Below, piece after piece: positions 57,039 through 64,000 of a stretch of DNA of 64,000 nucleotides. The position numbers were made by a program, and so were the translations under genes. A model generated the notes under the pieces. The model was not told the origin of the DNA. It made no database searches and saw nothing but the letters and a program-made list of their open reading frames with translations. The stretch's first letter is position 1. The number at the start of each line of letters is the position of its first letter. The stretch is taken from NCBI GenBank assembly GCA_002082585.1, contig CP020563.1:372001-436000 (forward strand), read 5' to 3'. The DNA is from Kitasatospora albolonga. Lineage in GTDB: Bacteria > Actinomycetota > Actinomycetes > Streptomycetales > Streptomycetaceae.

Positions 57039-58403
57039 ATGACCGCCCGTCCGATTTCCGAGACCGTCGCCTCGCTGATGCCCCGCGCCCGGGCGGAGCT
57101 CGCCGAGCTGGTCGCGTTCCAGTCGGTGGCGGACCCCGCGGTGTTCCCGAAGAGCGAGTGCGAGGCGGCGGCGAACTGGGTCGCGGACGCGCTGCGCACC
57201 GAGGGCTTCACGGATGTCGCCCTGCTCGACACCCCCGACGGGACCCAGTCGGTCTACGGTTTCCTGCCCGGCCCGGCCGGGGCGCCGACCGTGCTGCTCT
57301 ACGCCCACTACGACGTACAGCCGCCGCTGGACGAGTCGGCGTGGCTCTCCCCGCCGTTCGAGCTGACCGAGCGCGACGGCCGCTGGTTCGGCCGGGGCGC
57401 GGCGGACTGCAAGGGCGGGTTCATCATGCACCTGCTCGCGCTGCGCGCCCTCAAGGCGAACGGCGGTGTCCCGGTCTCGGTGAAGGTGATCGCCGAGGGC
57501 TCCGAGGAGCAGGGCACCGGCGGTCTGGAGCGGTACGCGGAGGCGCACCCGGAGCTGCTGGCGGCCGACACGATCGTCATCGGGGACGCCGGGAACTTCC
57601 GGGCCGGGCTGCCGACGGTCACGGCGACGCTGCGCGGGATGACGATGCTGCGCGTGAAACTCGACACCCTCGAAGGGAACCTGCACTCGGGCCAGTTCGG
57701 CGGCGCGGCCCCGGACGCGCTGGCCGCGATGATCCAGCTGCTGGCCTCGCTGCGCGACGAGAACGGGACGACGACGGTCGACGGTCTGACCGATGACGCC
57801 GACTGGCAGGGACTCCAGTACCCGGAGGCCGATTTCCGGCGGGACGCCAAGGTGCTGGACGGCGTGGAGCTGATCGGTACGGGCACGGTCGCGGACCGGA
57901 TCTGGGCACGCCCCGCCGTCACCGTCATCGGTATCGACTGCCCGCCGTGCGTCGGCGCCACCCCGTCGGTCCAGGCGAGCGCGCGGGCCCAGATCAGCCT
58001 GCGGGTGCCGCCGGGCCACGACGCCGCCGAGGCGACGAAGCTGCTCACCGCCCACCTGGAGGCGCACACCCCGTGGGGCGCGCGGGTGGCGGTGGAGCAG
58101 GTGGGCCAGGGCCAGCCGTTCCAGGCCGACACGTCCAGCCCGGCGTACACGGCGATGGCGGACGCGATGCGGGACGCCTACCCGGGCCAGGAGATGCAGT
58201 CCGCGGGCATGGGCGGCTCCATCCCGCTCTGCAACACGCTGGCGTCGCTCTACCCGGAGGCGGAGATCCTGCTCATCGGCCTCAGTGAGCCCGAGGCGCA
58301 GATCCACGCGGTGAACGAGAGCGTGTCGCCCGAGGAGCTGGAGCGGCTGTCGGTCGCCGAGGCGCTGTTCCTGCGCAACTACGCGGAGTCCAAGAAGGTC
58401 TGA
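57039..58403 (+). CDS. M20-family dipeptidase
   Basis: A 454-residue metallopeptidase of the DapE/CPG2/CNDP group. Zinc ligands and catalytic residues are visible: LLYAHYDVQPP (His and Asp), GRGAADCKGGF (bridging Asp), EGSEEQGTGG (Glu pair), VIGDAGNF (Asp) and the terminal His in AQIHAVNE. A lid domain with GGAAPDALAAMIQLL occupies the middle. It likely hydrolyses di- or acylated peptides in the cytoplasm. ATG at 57039 after GAGGAG; a GTG at 57033 is too close to that site. Confidence 0.9.
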   Translation: MTARPISETVASLMPRARAELAELVAFQSVADPAVFPKSECEAAANWVADALRTEGFTDVALLDTPDGTQSVYGFLPGPAGAPTVLLYAHYDVQPPLDESAWLSPPFELTERDGRWFGRGAADCKGGFIMHLLALRALKANGGVPVSVKVIAEGSEEQGTGGLERYAEAHPELLAADTIVIGDAGNFRAGLPTVTATLRGMTMLRVKLDTLEGNLHSGQFGGAAPDALAAMIQLLASLRDENGTTTVDGLTDDADWQGLQYPEADFRRDAKVLDGVELIGTGTVADRIWARPAVTVIGIDCPPCVGATPSVQASARAQISLRVPPGHDAAEATKLLTAHLEAHTPWGARVAVEQVGQGQPFQADTSSPAYTAMADAMRDAYPGQEMQSAGMGGSIPLCNTLASLYPEAEILLIGLSEPEAQIHAVNESVSPEELERLSVAEALFLRNYAESKKV

Positions 58404-58414
58404 GGACCCGCCGG

Positions 58415-58453
58415 GCCCCGGCCGACGCTCTCTTCGGAAGCGTCGGCCGGGGC
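58415..58453 (+). terminator. Strong hairpin terminator
   Basis: Perfect 15-bp arms (58415-58429 and 58439-58453; GCCCCGGCCGACGCT and its complement) with a 9-nt loop, 12 bp after the dipeptidase stop. Confidence 0.8.
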
Positions 58454-58488
58454 TTCTCCGGAAGCACCTGCCGGGGGCGCCCGCCCCG

Positions 58489-58764
58489 GTGATCCAAGGC
58501 GAGCTCCCCGTACCGGAACCGGACCTCCTCGACGGGGAACGCCCGCTGTACGAGCACGGGTCGGCGGTCCCCGAGGCCCCGCCCACCCGGGCCGACCGCG
58601 AGGTGGCCGACGGCGAGGTGCTGCCGTTCGGCGGCGGGGCCCGGGTGGTCCATGCCCCCGGCCACACGCCGGGCCCCATCGCCCTCCATCTGCCGCGCCA
58701 CGGAGTCCTGTTCACCGGGGGCTGCGTGGCAGAGGCCGGGGAGGTGACGCCCGGCGTGTTCACC
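58489..58764 (+). pseudogene. Fragment of an MBL-fold hydrolase gene
   Basis: The translation contains HAPGHTPGPIALHLPRHGVL and FTGGCVAEAGEVTPGVF (as two parts), the GHTPG loop and following strand of metallo-beta-lactamase-fold hydrolases, preceded by REVADGEVLPFGGGARVV. The N-terminal HxHxDH metal motif and the C-terminal half are missing, and the FTGD motif has lost its Asp (FTGG). The open frame then runs into the repeats that end the neighbouring NUDIX gene. A partial deletion of a former gene is the simplest reading. Together with 58404-58488 this accounts for the gap before the next gene. Confidence 0.55.
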
Positions 58765-58787
58765 CAACAGGAAATCCCGTGGGCGCT

Positions 58788-58871
58788 TTCAGCCCACCGC
58801 GCCGCCCGTGGACACGTTCAGGCCACCGCGCCACCCGTGGACACCACGTTCAGCCCACCGGCACGCCCGCC
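58788..58871 (+). repeat. Triplicated 29-32-bp unit at the 3' end of the TmrB-NUDIX gene
   Basis: Three units (58788-58816, 58817-58848, 58849-58871) each begin TTCA(G/C)... and share CACCG-C-GCC(G/A)CCCGTGG. The last unit contains the stop codon and final codons of the NUDIX-fusion gene; the other two reproduce stop-codon contexts downstream. Confidence 0.75.
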
Positions 58872-59887
58872 TCCAGGTTGAGCACCGTGGACCGTTCGCG
58901 CGCCCGCAGGGCCCAGCGCAGCCGCTCGTAGCGGGTGGGCGGCAGCATCCCCGCCGCCTCCTCCTCCGTGGCGAAGCGCCAGCCGCGCAGTTCGGAGCCG
59001 GGGAGCAGCAGCCGGGCGGCGTCCTCGGAGCGCAGCAGCCCGCCGTCGAAGAGGAAGCGCAGTCCGCCGTAGCCGGGCGGGGAGGGCGACTCCCAGTCGA
59101 CGAGGAGCAGCGTGGGGACCCGGTCGAGCCGGAGCCCGATCTCCTCGGCCACCTCCCGCACCCCCGCCTGCGCCGGGGCCTCGCCCTCCTCCACGACCCC
59201 GCCGGGGAACTCCCAGCCGGGCTTGTACGTGGGGTCGACGAGCAGCACCCGGTCCTGTTCGTCGAAGAGGAGCACCCCGGCGGCGACGGTCGCGGCGGTC
59301 GGTTCGGGGCTCTGGACGATCTCGCACACCCCGGCGGCGCCGGTGCGGACGGCCTCGGCGATCCGCTCGGCGGTCTCGCGCGGGGTGAGCGCGCCGTTGT
59401 CGACGACGTGGGCGTCCTCGGTGATCCAGCCGAGGGCGTCCCGGTAGGGGCCGATGTGGTCGTACGCCCACCGGTTGACGCGCTCGCTCTGCTCACGGTC
59501 ACCGGGGTGCTCCACCCGGCCCGCTATCCGCCTGCGCAGGATCGTTTCCTCAGGTGAGAGGAGCACATGCCGGACCGGGATGCGCCGGGAGGCGAGCCCG
59601 CCGAATATCTCGTCCCGGTACTCCTGCCGCAGCAGGGTCATCGGCACCACCAGCACCCCGGGCACCTCGGCGAGCAGCGCGGCCGCCGTGTCCACCAGGA
59701 GCCGCCGCCAGATCCTCAGGTCCTGGAAGTCGTCCACCTCGGCCAGCTTCTTCTGGGGCAGCAGACCGCGCAGCGCCGCCCCGGTGAGCTCCGGGTCGTA
59801 CAAGGTGCTGTTCGGGATCAGATCGATCAGTTCGCCTGCGACGCTGGACTTGCCCGCGCCGAACGCCCCGTTGAGCCAGACGATCAC
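58850..59887 (-). CDS. TmrB-like P-loop kinase fused to NUDIX domain
   Basis: A 345-residue fusion. Residues 1-170 are a P-loop ATPase (VIVWLNGAFGAGKSSVAGEL, Walker A GAFGAGKS at 7-14; later LLSPEETILRRRIAGR) of the TmrB/zeta-toxin/shikimate-kinase-like group; residues about 195-345 are a NUDIX domain (GVLLFDEQDRVLLVDPTYKP; GGVVEEGEAPAQAGVREVAE with EEIGL). TmrB binds tunicamycin; here the fused NUDIX suggests a nucleotide-sugar or phosphorylated antibiotic as substrate (inference). GTG at 59887 follows GGGGGAA. Its last codons and stop lie in a tandem repeat. Confidence 0.85.
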   Translation of the reverse strand: MIVWLNGAFGAGKSSVAGELIDLIPNSTLYDPELTGAALRGLLPQKKLAEVDDFQDLRIWRRLLVDTAAALLAEVPGVLVVPMTLLRQEYRDEIFGGLASRRIPVRHVLLSPEETILRRRIAGRVEHPGDREQSERVNRWAYDHIGPYRDALGWITEDAHVVDNGALTPRETAERIAEAVRTGAAGVCEIVQSPEPTAATVAAGVLLFDEQDRVLLVDPTYKPGWEFPGGVVEEGEAPAQAGVREVAEEIGLRLDRVPTLLLVDWESPSPPGYGGLRFLFDGGLLRSEDAARLLLPGSELRGWRFATEEEAAGMLPPTRYERLRWALRARERSTVLNLEAGVPVG

Positions 59888-59994
59888 GGTTCCCCCTCTT
59901 CGTAGCCCCCTGTGGCTTGCCCGCAACACCCTGCCGTGGAAACCCCGCGGCGGCGACGGCGTTGCCGGGATGCGGGCATCCGGCCCGTTTTGGG

Positions 59995-60033
59995 CCGAGG
60001 AGTGCACGGCGCGTACGAAGGCGCACTCCTCGG
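59995..60033. terminator. Inverted repeat between ROK kinase and NUDIX-fusion genes
   Basis: Perfect 11-bp arms CCGAGGAGTGC and GCACTCCTCGG with a 17-nt loop, in the 266-bp gap 59888-60153. The remainder is GCCAGG/GCCAAG-type simple repeat directly after the ROK kinase stop. Confidence 0.5.
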
Positions 60034-60153
60034 CGCACGGCCACGCGCGACGGCAAGCGGGCCGCCAGGGCAAGCAGGCCGTCAGAGGACCACCAGGGCG
60101 GCCAGGAGCTGCCAGAGGAGCCCAGAAGAGCCGCCAAGGCCGCCAAGAGGCGT

Positions 60154-61083
60154 CTACCGCAGTGCGATCGCCGCCGCCGCGGCCCCGACCAGCCCCGCGT
60201 CGGTGCCCATCACAGCGGGGGCGACCGTGAGTCCGCGCACGAAGGAGAGCGTGGCGTAGTCGGCCAGGCTGCGCCGCAGCGGCGTGAAGAGCACGTCACC
60301 GGCGCCCGCCACTCCCCCGCCGATCACCGCGATGTCGATCTCGACCAGAGTGGCGGTGGCGGCGATCCCGGCCGCGAGCGCCTGGGCGGCCCGCTCGTAC
60401 GAGGCGGTGGCCACCGGGTCCCCGGCGCGCGCGGCGGCGGCCACCGCGGCGGCCGTGGCGTCGCCGTCGGGGCCCGGGAGCCAGCCGTCCGCCAGGGCGC
60501 GGCGGGCGATGTTCGGGCCGCTGGCGATGCGTTCGACGCAGCCGCGCGCTCCGCAGGGGCACGGGTCGCCGTCCAGGTCGACGCTGATGTGGCCGATGTG
60601 CCCGGCGTTGCCGGAGGGGCCCGGGTGCAGGGAGCCGCCGAGGACCAGACCGCCGCCGACGCCCGTCGACACGACGAGGCAGAGCGCGTTGTCGTAGCCG
60701 CGCGCCGCCCCGAGCCAGTGCTCGGCCGCCGTCATCGCGACCCCGTCGCCGACGAGCGCGACGGGCAGCCCGCCGATGGTCTTCTGCACCCGCTCCACCA
60801 GCGGGAAGCCGCGCCAGCCGGGGACGTTGACCGGACTGACCGTGCCCGCGCCCGCGTCGACCGGCCCCGCGCTGCCGATCCCGGCGGAGCCCGCGCGGGC
60901 CCACAGCGGAGAGGCCGTCAGCTCGCCGAGCACCTCGTCGACCGCGCCCATCACCGCCTCGGCACCCTCCCGGGCGGGCGTCGGCCGCTGCGCCCGTACG
61001 AGGAGGGTTCCATCGCCGTCGACCAGCGCGCCGGCGATCTTGGTGCCGCCGATGTCGAGCGCGGCGACGAGGTCGGTATCCAT
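60154..61083 (-). CDS. ROK-family sugar kinase (glucokinase/N-acetylsugar kinase type)
   Basis: A 309-residue ROK kinase: ALDIGGTKIAGALVDGDG (phosphate-1 DxGGT), GIGSAGPVDAGAG, VALVGDGVAMTAAEHWLG, STGVGGGLV, GHISVDLDGDPCPCGARGCV with zinc motif CxCGxxGC and an E-x-x-x-G-x-x-H type region (GNAGHIGH), and IAVIGGGVAG. Active ROK sites are complete, unlike the repressor at 49303. It phosphorylates glucose or an N-acetylated sugar. It is divergent from the LacI regulator, with a palindrome between, so it is likely under that regulator. Confidence 0.9.
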   Translation of the reverse strand: MDTDLVAALDIGGTKIAGALVDGDGTLLVRAQRPTPAREGAEAVMGAVDEVLGELTASPLWARAGSAGIGSAGPVDAGAGTVSPVNVPGWRGFPLVERVQKTIGGLPVALVGDGVAMTAAEHWLGAARGYDNALCLVVSTGVGGGLVLGGSLHPGPSGNAGHIGHISVDLDGDPCPCGARGCVERIASGPNIARRALADGWLPGPDGDATAAAVAAAARAGDPVATASYERAAQALAAGIAATATLVEIDIAVIGGGVAGAGDVLFTPLRRSLADYATLSFVRGLTVAPAVMGTDAGLVGAAAAAIALR

Positions 61084-61159
61084 CGGTGTGGCTTCTCCGG
61101 GTGAGTGAAGGGCGGGACCTGCGGGTTCAGTCAATAGTCTGCACAGTCTCTCTGGCGTT

Positions 61160-61171
61160 GACAACGTTGTC
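61160..61171. promoter_or_regulatory. LacI-type operator
   Basis: A perfect 12-bp palindrome GACAACGTTGTC with a central CG, typical of LacI/GalR-family operators, between the ROK kinase start (61083) and LacI gene start (61331). Confidence 0.75.
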
Positions 61172-61330
61172 CAGGGCCTATGCTCGACGCCACGGCCTCC
61201 GTTCGTCTCCGCGACAGGCTCCGCGGGCCGTCCGGAGACGCCCGTATGCCGCCCGAATCGCCGATCGCCGACCCCGCCAGAGCCCCCGCCCGCCCCTCCC
61301 CGCCCGTATCCGACGACAGGACAGCGCACT

Positions 61331-62359
61331 GTGGACCGGACCCCCCGTCATTCCGAGACCCGTTACGGCAACCGGCCGACCATGAAGGACGTGGCGGCCC
61401 GCGCCGGAGTGGGCCTCAAGACGGTCTCCCGGGTGGTGAACAGCGAGCCCGGCGTCACGCCCGACACCGAGCGCCGCGTACAGGAGGCCATCGACGCGCT
61501 GGGCTTCCGCCGCAACGACAGCGCCCGCGTCCTGCGCAAGGGGCGTACGGCCTCGATCGGCCTGGTCCTGGAGGATCTGGCGGACCCCTTCTACGGCCCG
61601 CTGAGCCGCGCCGTGGAGGAGGTGGCCCGCGCGCACGGGGCCCTGCTCATCAACGGTTCCAGCGCCGAGGACCCCGAGCGCGAGCAGGAGCTCGTCCTCG
61701 CCCTGTGCGCACGCCGGGTGGACGGTCTCATCGTGATCCCGGCGGGCGACGACCACCGGTATCTGGAGCCCGAGATCAAGGCGGGCATCGCGACGGTCTT
61801 CGTGGACCGCCCGGCGGGCCGGATCGACGCGGACATGGTCCTCTCCGACAGCTTCGGCGGCTCCCGGGAGGGTGTGGCCCACCTGATCGCCCACGGCCAC
61901 CGCCGGATCGGGTTCATCGGTGACCAGCCCCGCATCCACACCGCCACCGAGCGCCTGCGCGGCTACCACGCGGCCATGGCGGACGCGGGGATCACCGTCG
62001 AGGACCGCTGGGTCTCCCTCGGCACCACCGACCCCGGCCGGGTCCGGTCGGCCGCCGAGGCGATGCTCGGCGGCCCCGAGCCGGTCACCGCCCTGTTCGC
62101 GGGGAACAACCGGGTGACGGTGACGGCGGTCCGGGTGATCGCGGAGCGGGAACGGCCGGTGGCACTGGTCGGGTTCGACGACATCGAGCTGGCCGATCTG
62201 CTCGGCATCACCGTCATCTCGCAGGACGCGGCGGCCGTCGGCAGGACCGCCGCCGAGCACCTGTTCCGCCGGCTCGACGGCGCGGACCACGCCCCGGCCC
62301 GGGTGGAGCTGCCGACCACGCTGATCCCGCGCGGCTCGGGCGAACTGCCGCCCGCCTGA
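61331..62359 (+). CDS. LacI-family transcriptional regulator
   Basis: A 342-residue LacI/GalR protein. The HTH and hinge (about 17-62) read TMKDVAARAGVGLKTVSRVV and RNDSARVLRKGRT; the periplasmic-binding-protein-like core has TASIGLVLEDLADPFYGPL, GLIVIPAGDDHRYL, GHRRIGFIGD and VALVGFDDIELADLL. The C-terminal tail is short. GTG at 61331 gives a roughly 16-residue lead before the HTH. It should bind GACAACGTTGTC in the shared divergent region, controlling itself and the ROK kinase. About 170 bp of CGTACGG-rich repeats follow its stop. Confidence 0.9.
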   Translation: MDRTPRHSETRYGNRPTMKDVAARAGVGLKTVSRVVNSEPGVTPDTERRVQEAIDALGFRRNDSARVLRKGRTASIGLVLEDLADPFYGPLSRAVEEVARAHGALLINGSSAEDPEREQELVLALCARRVDGLIVIPAGDDHRYLEPEIKAGIATVFVDRPAGRIDADMVLSDSFGGSREGVAHLIAHGHRRIGFIGDQPRIHTATERLRGYHAAMADAGITVEDRWVSLGTTDPGRVRSAAEAMLGGPEPVTALFAGNNRVTVTAVRVIAERERPVALVGFDDIELADLLGITVISQDAAAVGRTAAEHLFRRLDGADHAPARVELPTTLIPRGSGELPPA

Positions 62360-62640
62360 GCCCGGTACGGGTCCGCGTCTTCGCGTACGGGCTCGTACGG
62401 CTCTCCACGCTTCGCGCAAGTGCCCCGTACGGCCGCAGGCTTCACCCGCACGCGCCTGTACGGCTCGCACGCTTCCTTTACACGCCCGTACGACCCCGGC
62501 ACCACGCCCGGGGCCGGGCCGCTCGGGGCCTGGTGCCGCAGGAACGGCCGGAGCGGTTCCTGACGTCGGCCGCTGACGGCACGTCAACCGTCGGCCGCCG
62601 ACCACCGGCCCGTCGTCCCCACCACCGGGCTGCCGATCCG

Positions 62641-62757
62641 ACGGGCACGCTGTACGTTGCCGACTTCAGCGACAACCGGGTGGTGGAGCTGCCGGTACGC
62701 GGCGGCCCGCGCACCCCGGCCGGACTGTCCGTACCGCAGCCGGGGCACGACGCCTGA
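62641..62757 (+). pseudogene. NHL-repeat gene fragment
   Basis: The frame encodes TGTLYVADFSDNRVVELPVR, a textbook NHL-repeat strand set (DxDGxLYVADxxNxRVVELP), and then runs GLSVPQPGHDA to a stop. Only one repeat survives; NHL propellers need five or six. The upstream part of the frame (PGTDG..STVGRRPPARR) lacks similarity. It is read as the last piece of a lost NHL/vgb-like gene, or part of a serine/threonine kinase sensor domain. It lies in the 417-bp gap 62360-62776, whose remainder shows CGTACGG-type simple sequence. Confidence 0.5.
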
Positions 62758-62776
62758 CCGCTACTGGCGGCCGCCC

Positions 62777-64000
62777 CTACGGAGCCGTGACCGTCAGGTC
62801 GCCCCGGCGCGGCGAGGCGAAGGCGTCCAGGTCGGCGCGGGTCAGGCCGGTCAGCCGGGCGACCTCGGCGGTGTCGAGCGCGCCGCAGTCGATGCCGCGC
62901 AGCAGGTAGCCGCTGAGCGCCTTGGCGGTGGCGGGCTCGTCCATCACGTCACCGTCGGTTTTGGCGACGTACGCGGCGAGCCGGGCGGCGGCGGGCTCCA
63001 GGCCCTCGCGGTAGAAGGCGTAGACGGCCGCGTAACGCGTCGGCAGGTGCCCGGGGTGCATGTCCCAGCCCTGGTAGTACGCGCGGGCCAGAGCGCGGCG
63101 GGTGAGGCCGTAGTGCAGCCGCCAGGCTTCGTGCACCCGGTCGGTCGTGCCGACGGGCAGGACGTTGGTCGAGCCGTCGGAGACCCGTACGCCGGTGCCC
63201 GCGGCGGCGACCTGCATGACGGCCTTGGCGTGGTCGGCGGCCGGGTGGTCGCTGGCCTGGTAGGCGGCGCTGACGCCGACGCAGGCGCTGTAGTCGAAGG
63301 TGCCGTAGTGCAGCCCGGTCGCCCGGCCCCGCGCCGCGTCGATCATGCGCGCGACGGCGGCGGTCCCGTCGGCGGCCAGGATGGACTGGCTGGTCTCGAT
63401 CTGGATCTCGAAGCCGATGCGGCCCACGTCGAGGCTGTGGGCCTTCTCGAAGGCTTCGAGAAGCTGGACGAAGGCGGTGACCTGCTCGGGGTACGTCACC
63501 TTCGGCAGCGTCAGCACGAGCCCCTCGGGGAGCCCGCCCGCCGCCATCAGGCCGGTGAGGAAGACATCGGTGGTGCGGATGCCCCGGTCGCGTACACCGG
63601 CCTCCATGCACTTCATCCGGATGCCCATGTACGGGGCGGCGGTGCCGTTCGCGTACGCCTCGGAGACCAGGCGTGCGGCACGGGCGGCGGCCTCGTCCTC
63701 CTCGGCGTCGGAGCGGGGCCCGTAACCGTCCTCGAAGTCGATACGGAGGTCCTCCACCGGCTCACGCTCCAGCTTGGCGCGTACGCGGTCGTGGACGGGG
63801 CCCGCGAGCTCCTCGGGGATGCCGAGGACGGCGGCGAAGGAGGCGGCGTCGGGGGCGTGTTCGTCGAGGGCGGCCAGCGCCTGGTCGCCCCAGGAGCGGA
63901 GGGTGCCGGGCTCGAAGACGTCACCGGGTACGTAGACGGTGTGCACGGGCTGGCGGGTGCCGGGGTCGCCCGGGTAGCGGCGGGCGAGCTCTGCGTCGAC
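62777..64000 (-). CDS. DUF6986/HpcH-type aldolase-family protein, 5'-truncated by window end
   Basis: At least 408 residues, open to the window edge. It carries a citrate-lyase-beta/HpcH-like TIM-barrel: VEDLRIDFEDGYGPRSDAEE (acidic metal site), YMGIRMKCMEAGVRDRGIRT, VLTLPKVTYPEQVTAF, IGFEIQIETSQSILA and LHYGTFDYSACVGV. The frame reads upstream of a GTG at 63946 as ELARRYPGDPGTRQPVHTVY, which matches the family, so that codon is not the true start. The C-terminal part (about residue 290 on) is the HxGH-containing PGHLPTRYAAVYAFY segment. DUF6986 proteins are uncharacterised. Confidence 0.85.
   Translation of the reverse strand, partial: VDAELARRYPGDPGTRQPVHTVYVPGDVFEPGTLRSWGDQALAALDEHAPDAASFAAVLGIPEELAGPVHDRVRAKLEREPVEDLRIDFEDGYGPRSDAEEDEAAARAARLVSEAYANGTAAPYMGIRMKCMEAGVRDRGIRTTDVFLTGLMAAGGLPEGLVLTLPKVTYPEQVTAFVQLLEAFEKAHSLDVGRIGFEIQIETSQSILAADGTAAVARMIDAARGRATGLHYGTFDYSACVGVSAAYQASDHPAADHAKAVMQVAAAGTGVRVSDGSTNVLPVGTTDRVHEAWRLHYGLTRRALARAYYQGWDMHPGHLPTRYAAVYAFYREGLEPAAARLAAYVAKTDGDVMDEPATAKALSGYLLRGIDCGALDTAEVARLTGLTRADLDAFASPRRGDLTVTAP

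Noticed and set aside
1..64000. tRNA/rRNA genes, CRISPR arrays, insertion sequences, integrases or phage genes.
   Set aside because: No cloverleaf with conserved T-loop sequence, no regularly spaced repeats, and no transposase or integrase motifs were found by eye. A tRNAscan/CRISPR search would be decisive.

Overview
The window is actinobacterial chromosome, almost certainly Streptomyces or a close relative. The evidence is very high GC with strong third-position bias, many GTG/TTG starts, a WhiB-family protein, an hsp18/RheA-type heat-shock pair, a mycothiol-dependent-type enzyme, an F420-type (DUF385) oxidoreductase, SAV_2177-type methyltransferase, DUF6643/DUF6332/Rv1733c-like proteins and orphan GHKL ATPases. 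No tRNA, rRNA, CRISPR array, prophage or transposase was seen. The assignments come from reading the sequence; no database search was run.

Layout. 0.1-10 kb: ArsR-type regulator and flavin reductase (divergent), DUF1232 protein, WhiB protein, membrane PP2C phosphatase, XRE regulator with a divergent GHKL ATPase, RNase HI with an extra C-terminal metal-knuckle-like tail, a DUF6629 membrane protein, an ABC exporter behind a MerR-type 19-bp-spacer promoter, and a methyltransferase. 10-12 kb: an AT-rich non-coding stretch and a SulP anion transporter.

12-22.5 kb is the most coherent system, an iron-siderophore locus. An AraC regulator faces a four-gene importer operon (two FecCD permeases, FecE-type ATPase, lipoprotein) across an iron-box-like site. 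It is followed by a heterodimeric exporter-fold ABC pair with one degenerate ATP site, and divergently by a siderophore-interacting reductase fused to an O-methyltransferase-like domain. This resembles the IrtAB plus SIP logic of mycobacteria, rebuilt from separate genes.

22.5-35.5 kb: two DUF2267 genes with a CsoR-like operator between them, hsp18/rheA-like divergon with its perfect operator, methyltransferase, SDR, NUDIX, apolipoprotein N-acyltransferase, a PH-like membrane protein, Asp/Glu racemase-family protein, HpnB-like glycosyltransferase, tandem TerD protein, DUF6643, MOSC and Rv1733c-like proteins. 35.7-46.6 kb: a beta-helix/AAA+ fusion protein with a structured leader, a large membrane-embedded hydrolase, DeoR regulator, SRPBCC proteins, a membrane protein whose cytoplasmic part resembles a decayed ECF sigma factor, and an NmrA-SRPBCC fusion. 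46.6-64 kb: cysteine synthase-family enzyme, second GHKL ATPase, ROK repressor divergent from a leaderless MFS gene, mycothiol enzyme, TetR/F420-reductase divergon with an operator array, hydrolase and geranylgeranyl-reductase pair, M20 dipeptidase, TmrB-like kinase/NUDIX fusion, ROK sugar kinase divergent from a LacI regulator, and a 5'-truncated aldolase-family gene at the right edge. Three short gene relics (SDR, MBL-fold, NHL repeat) lie between intact genes.
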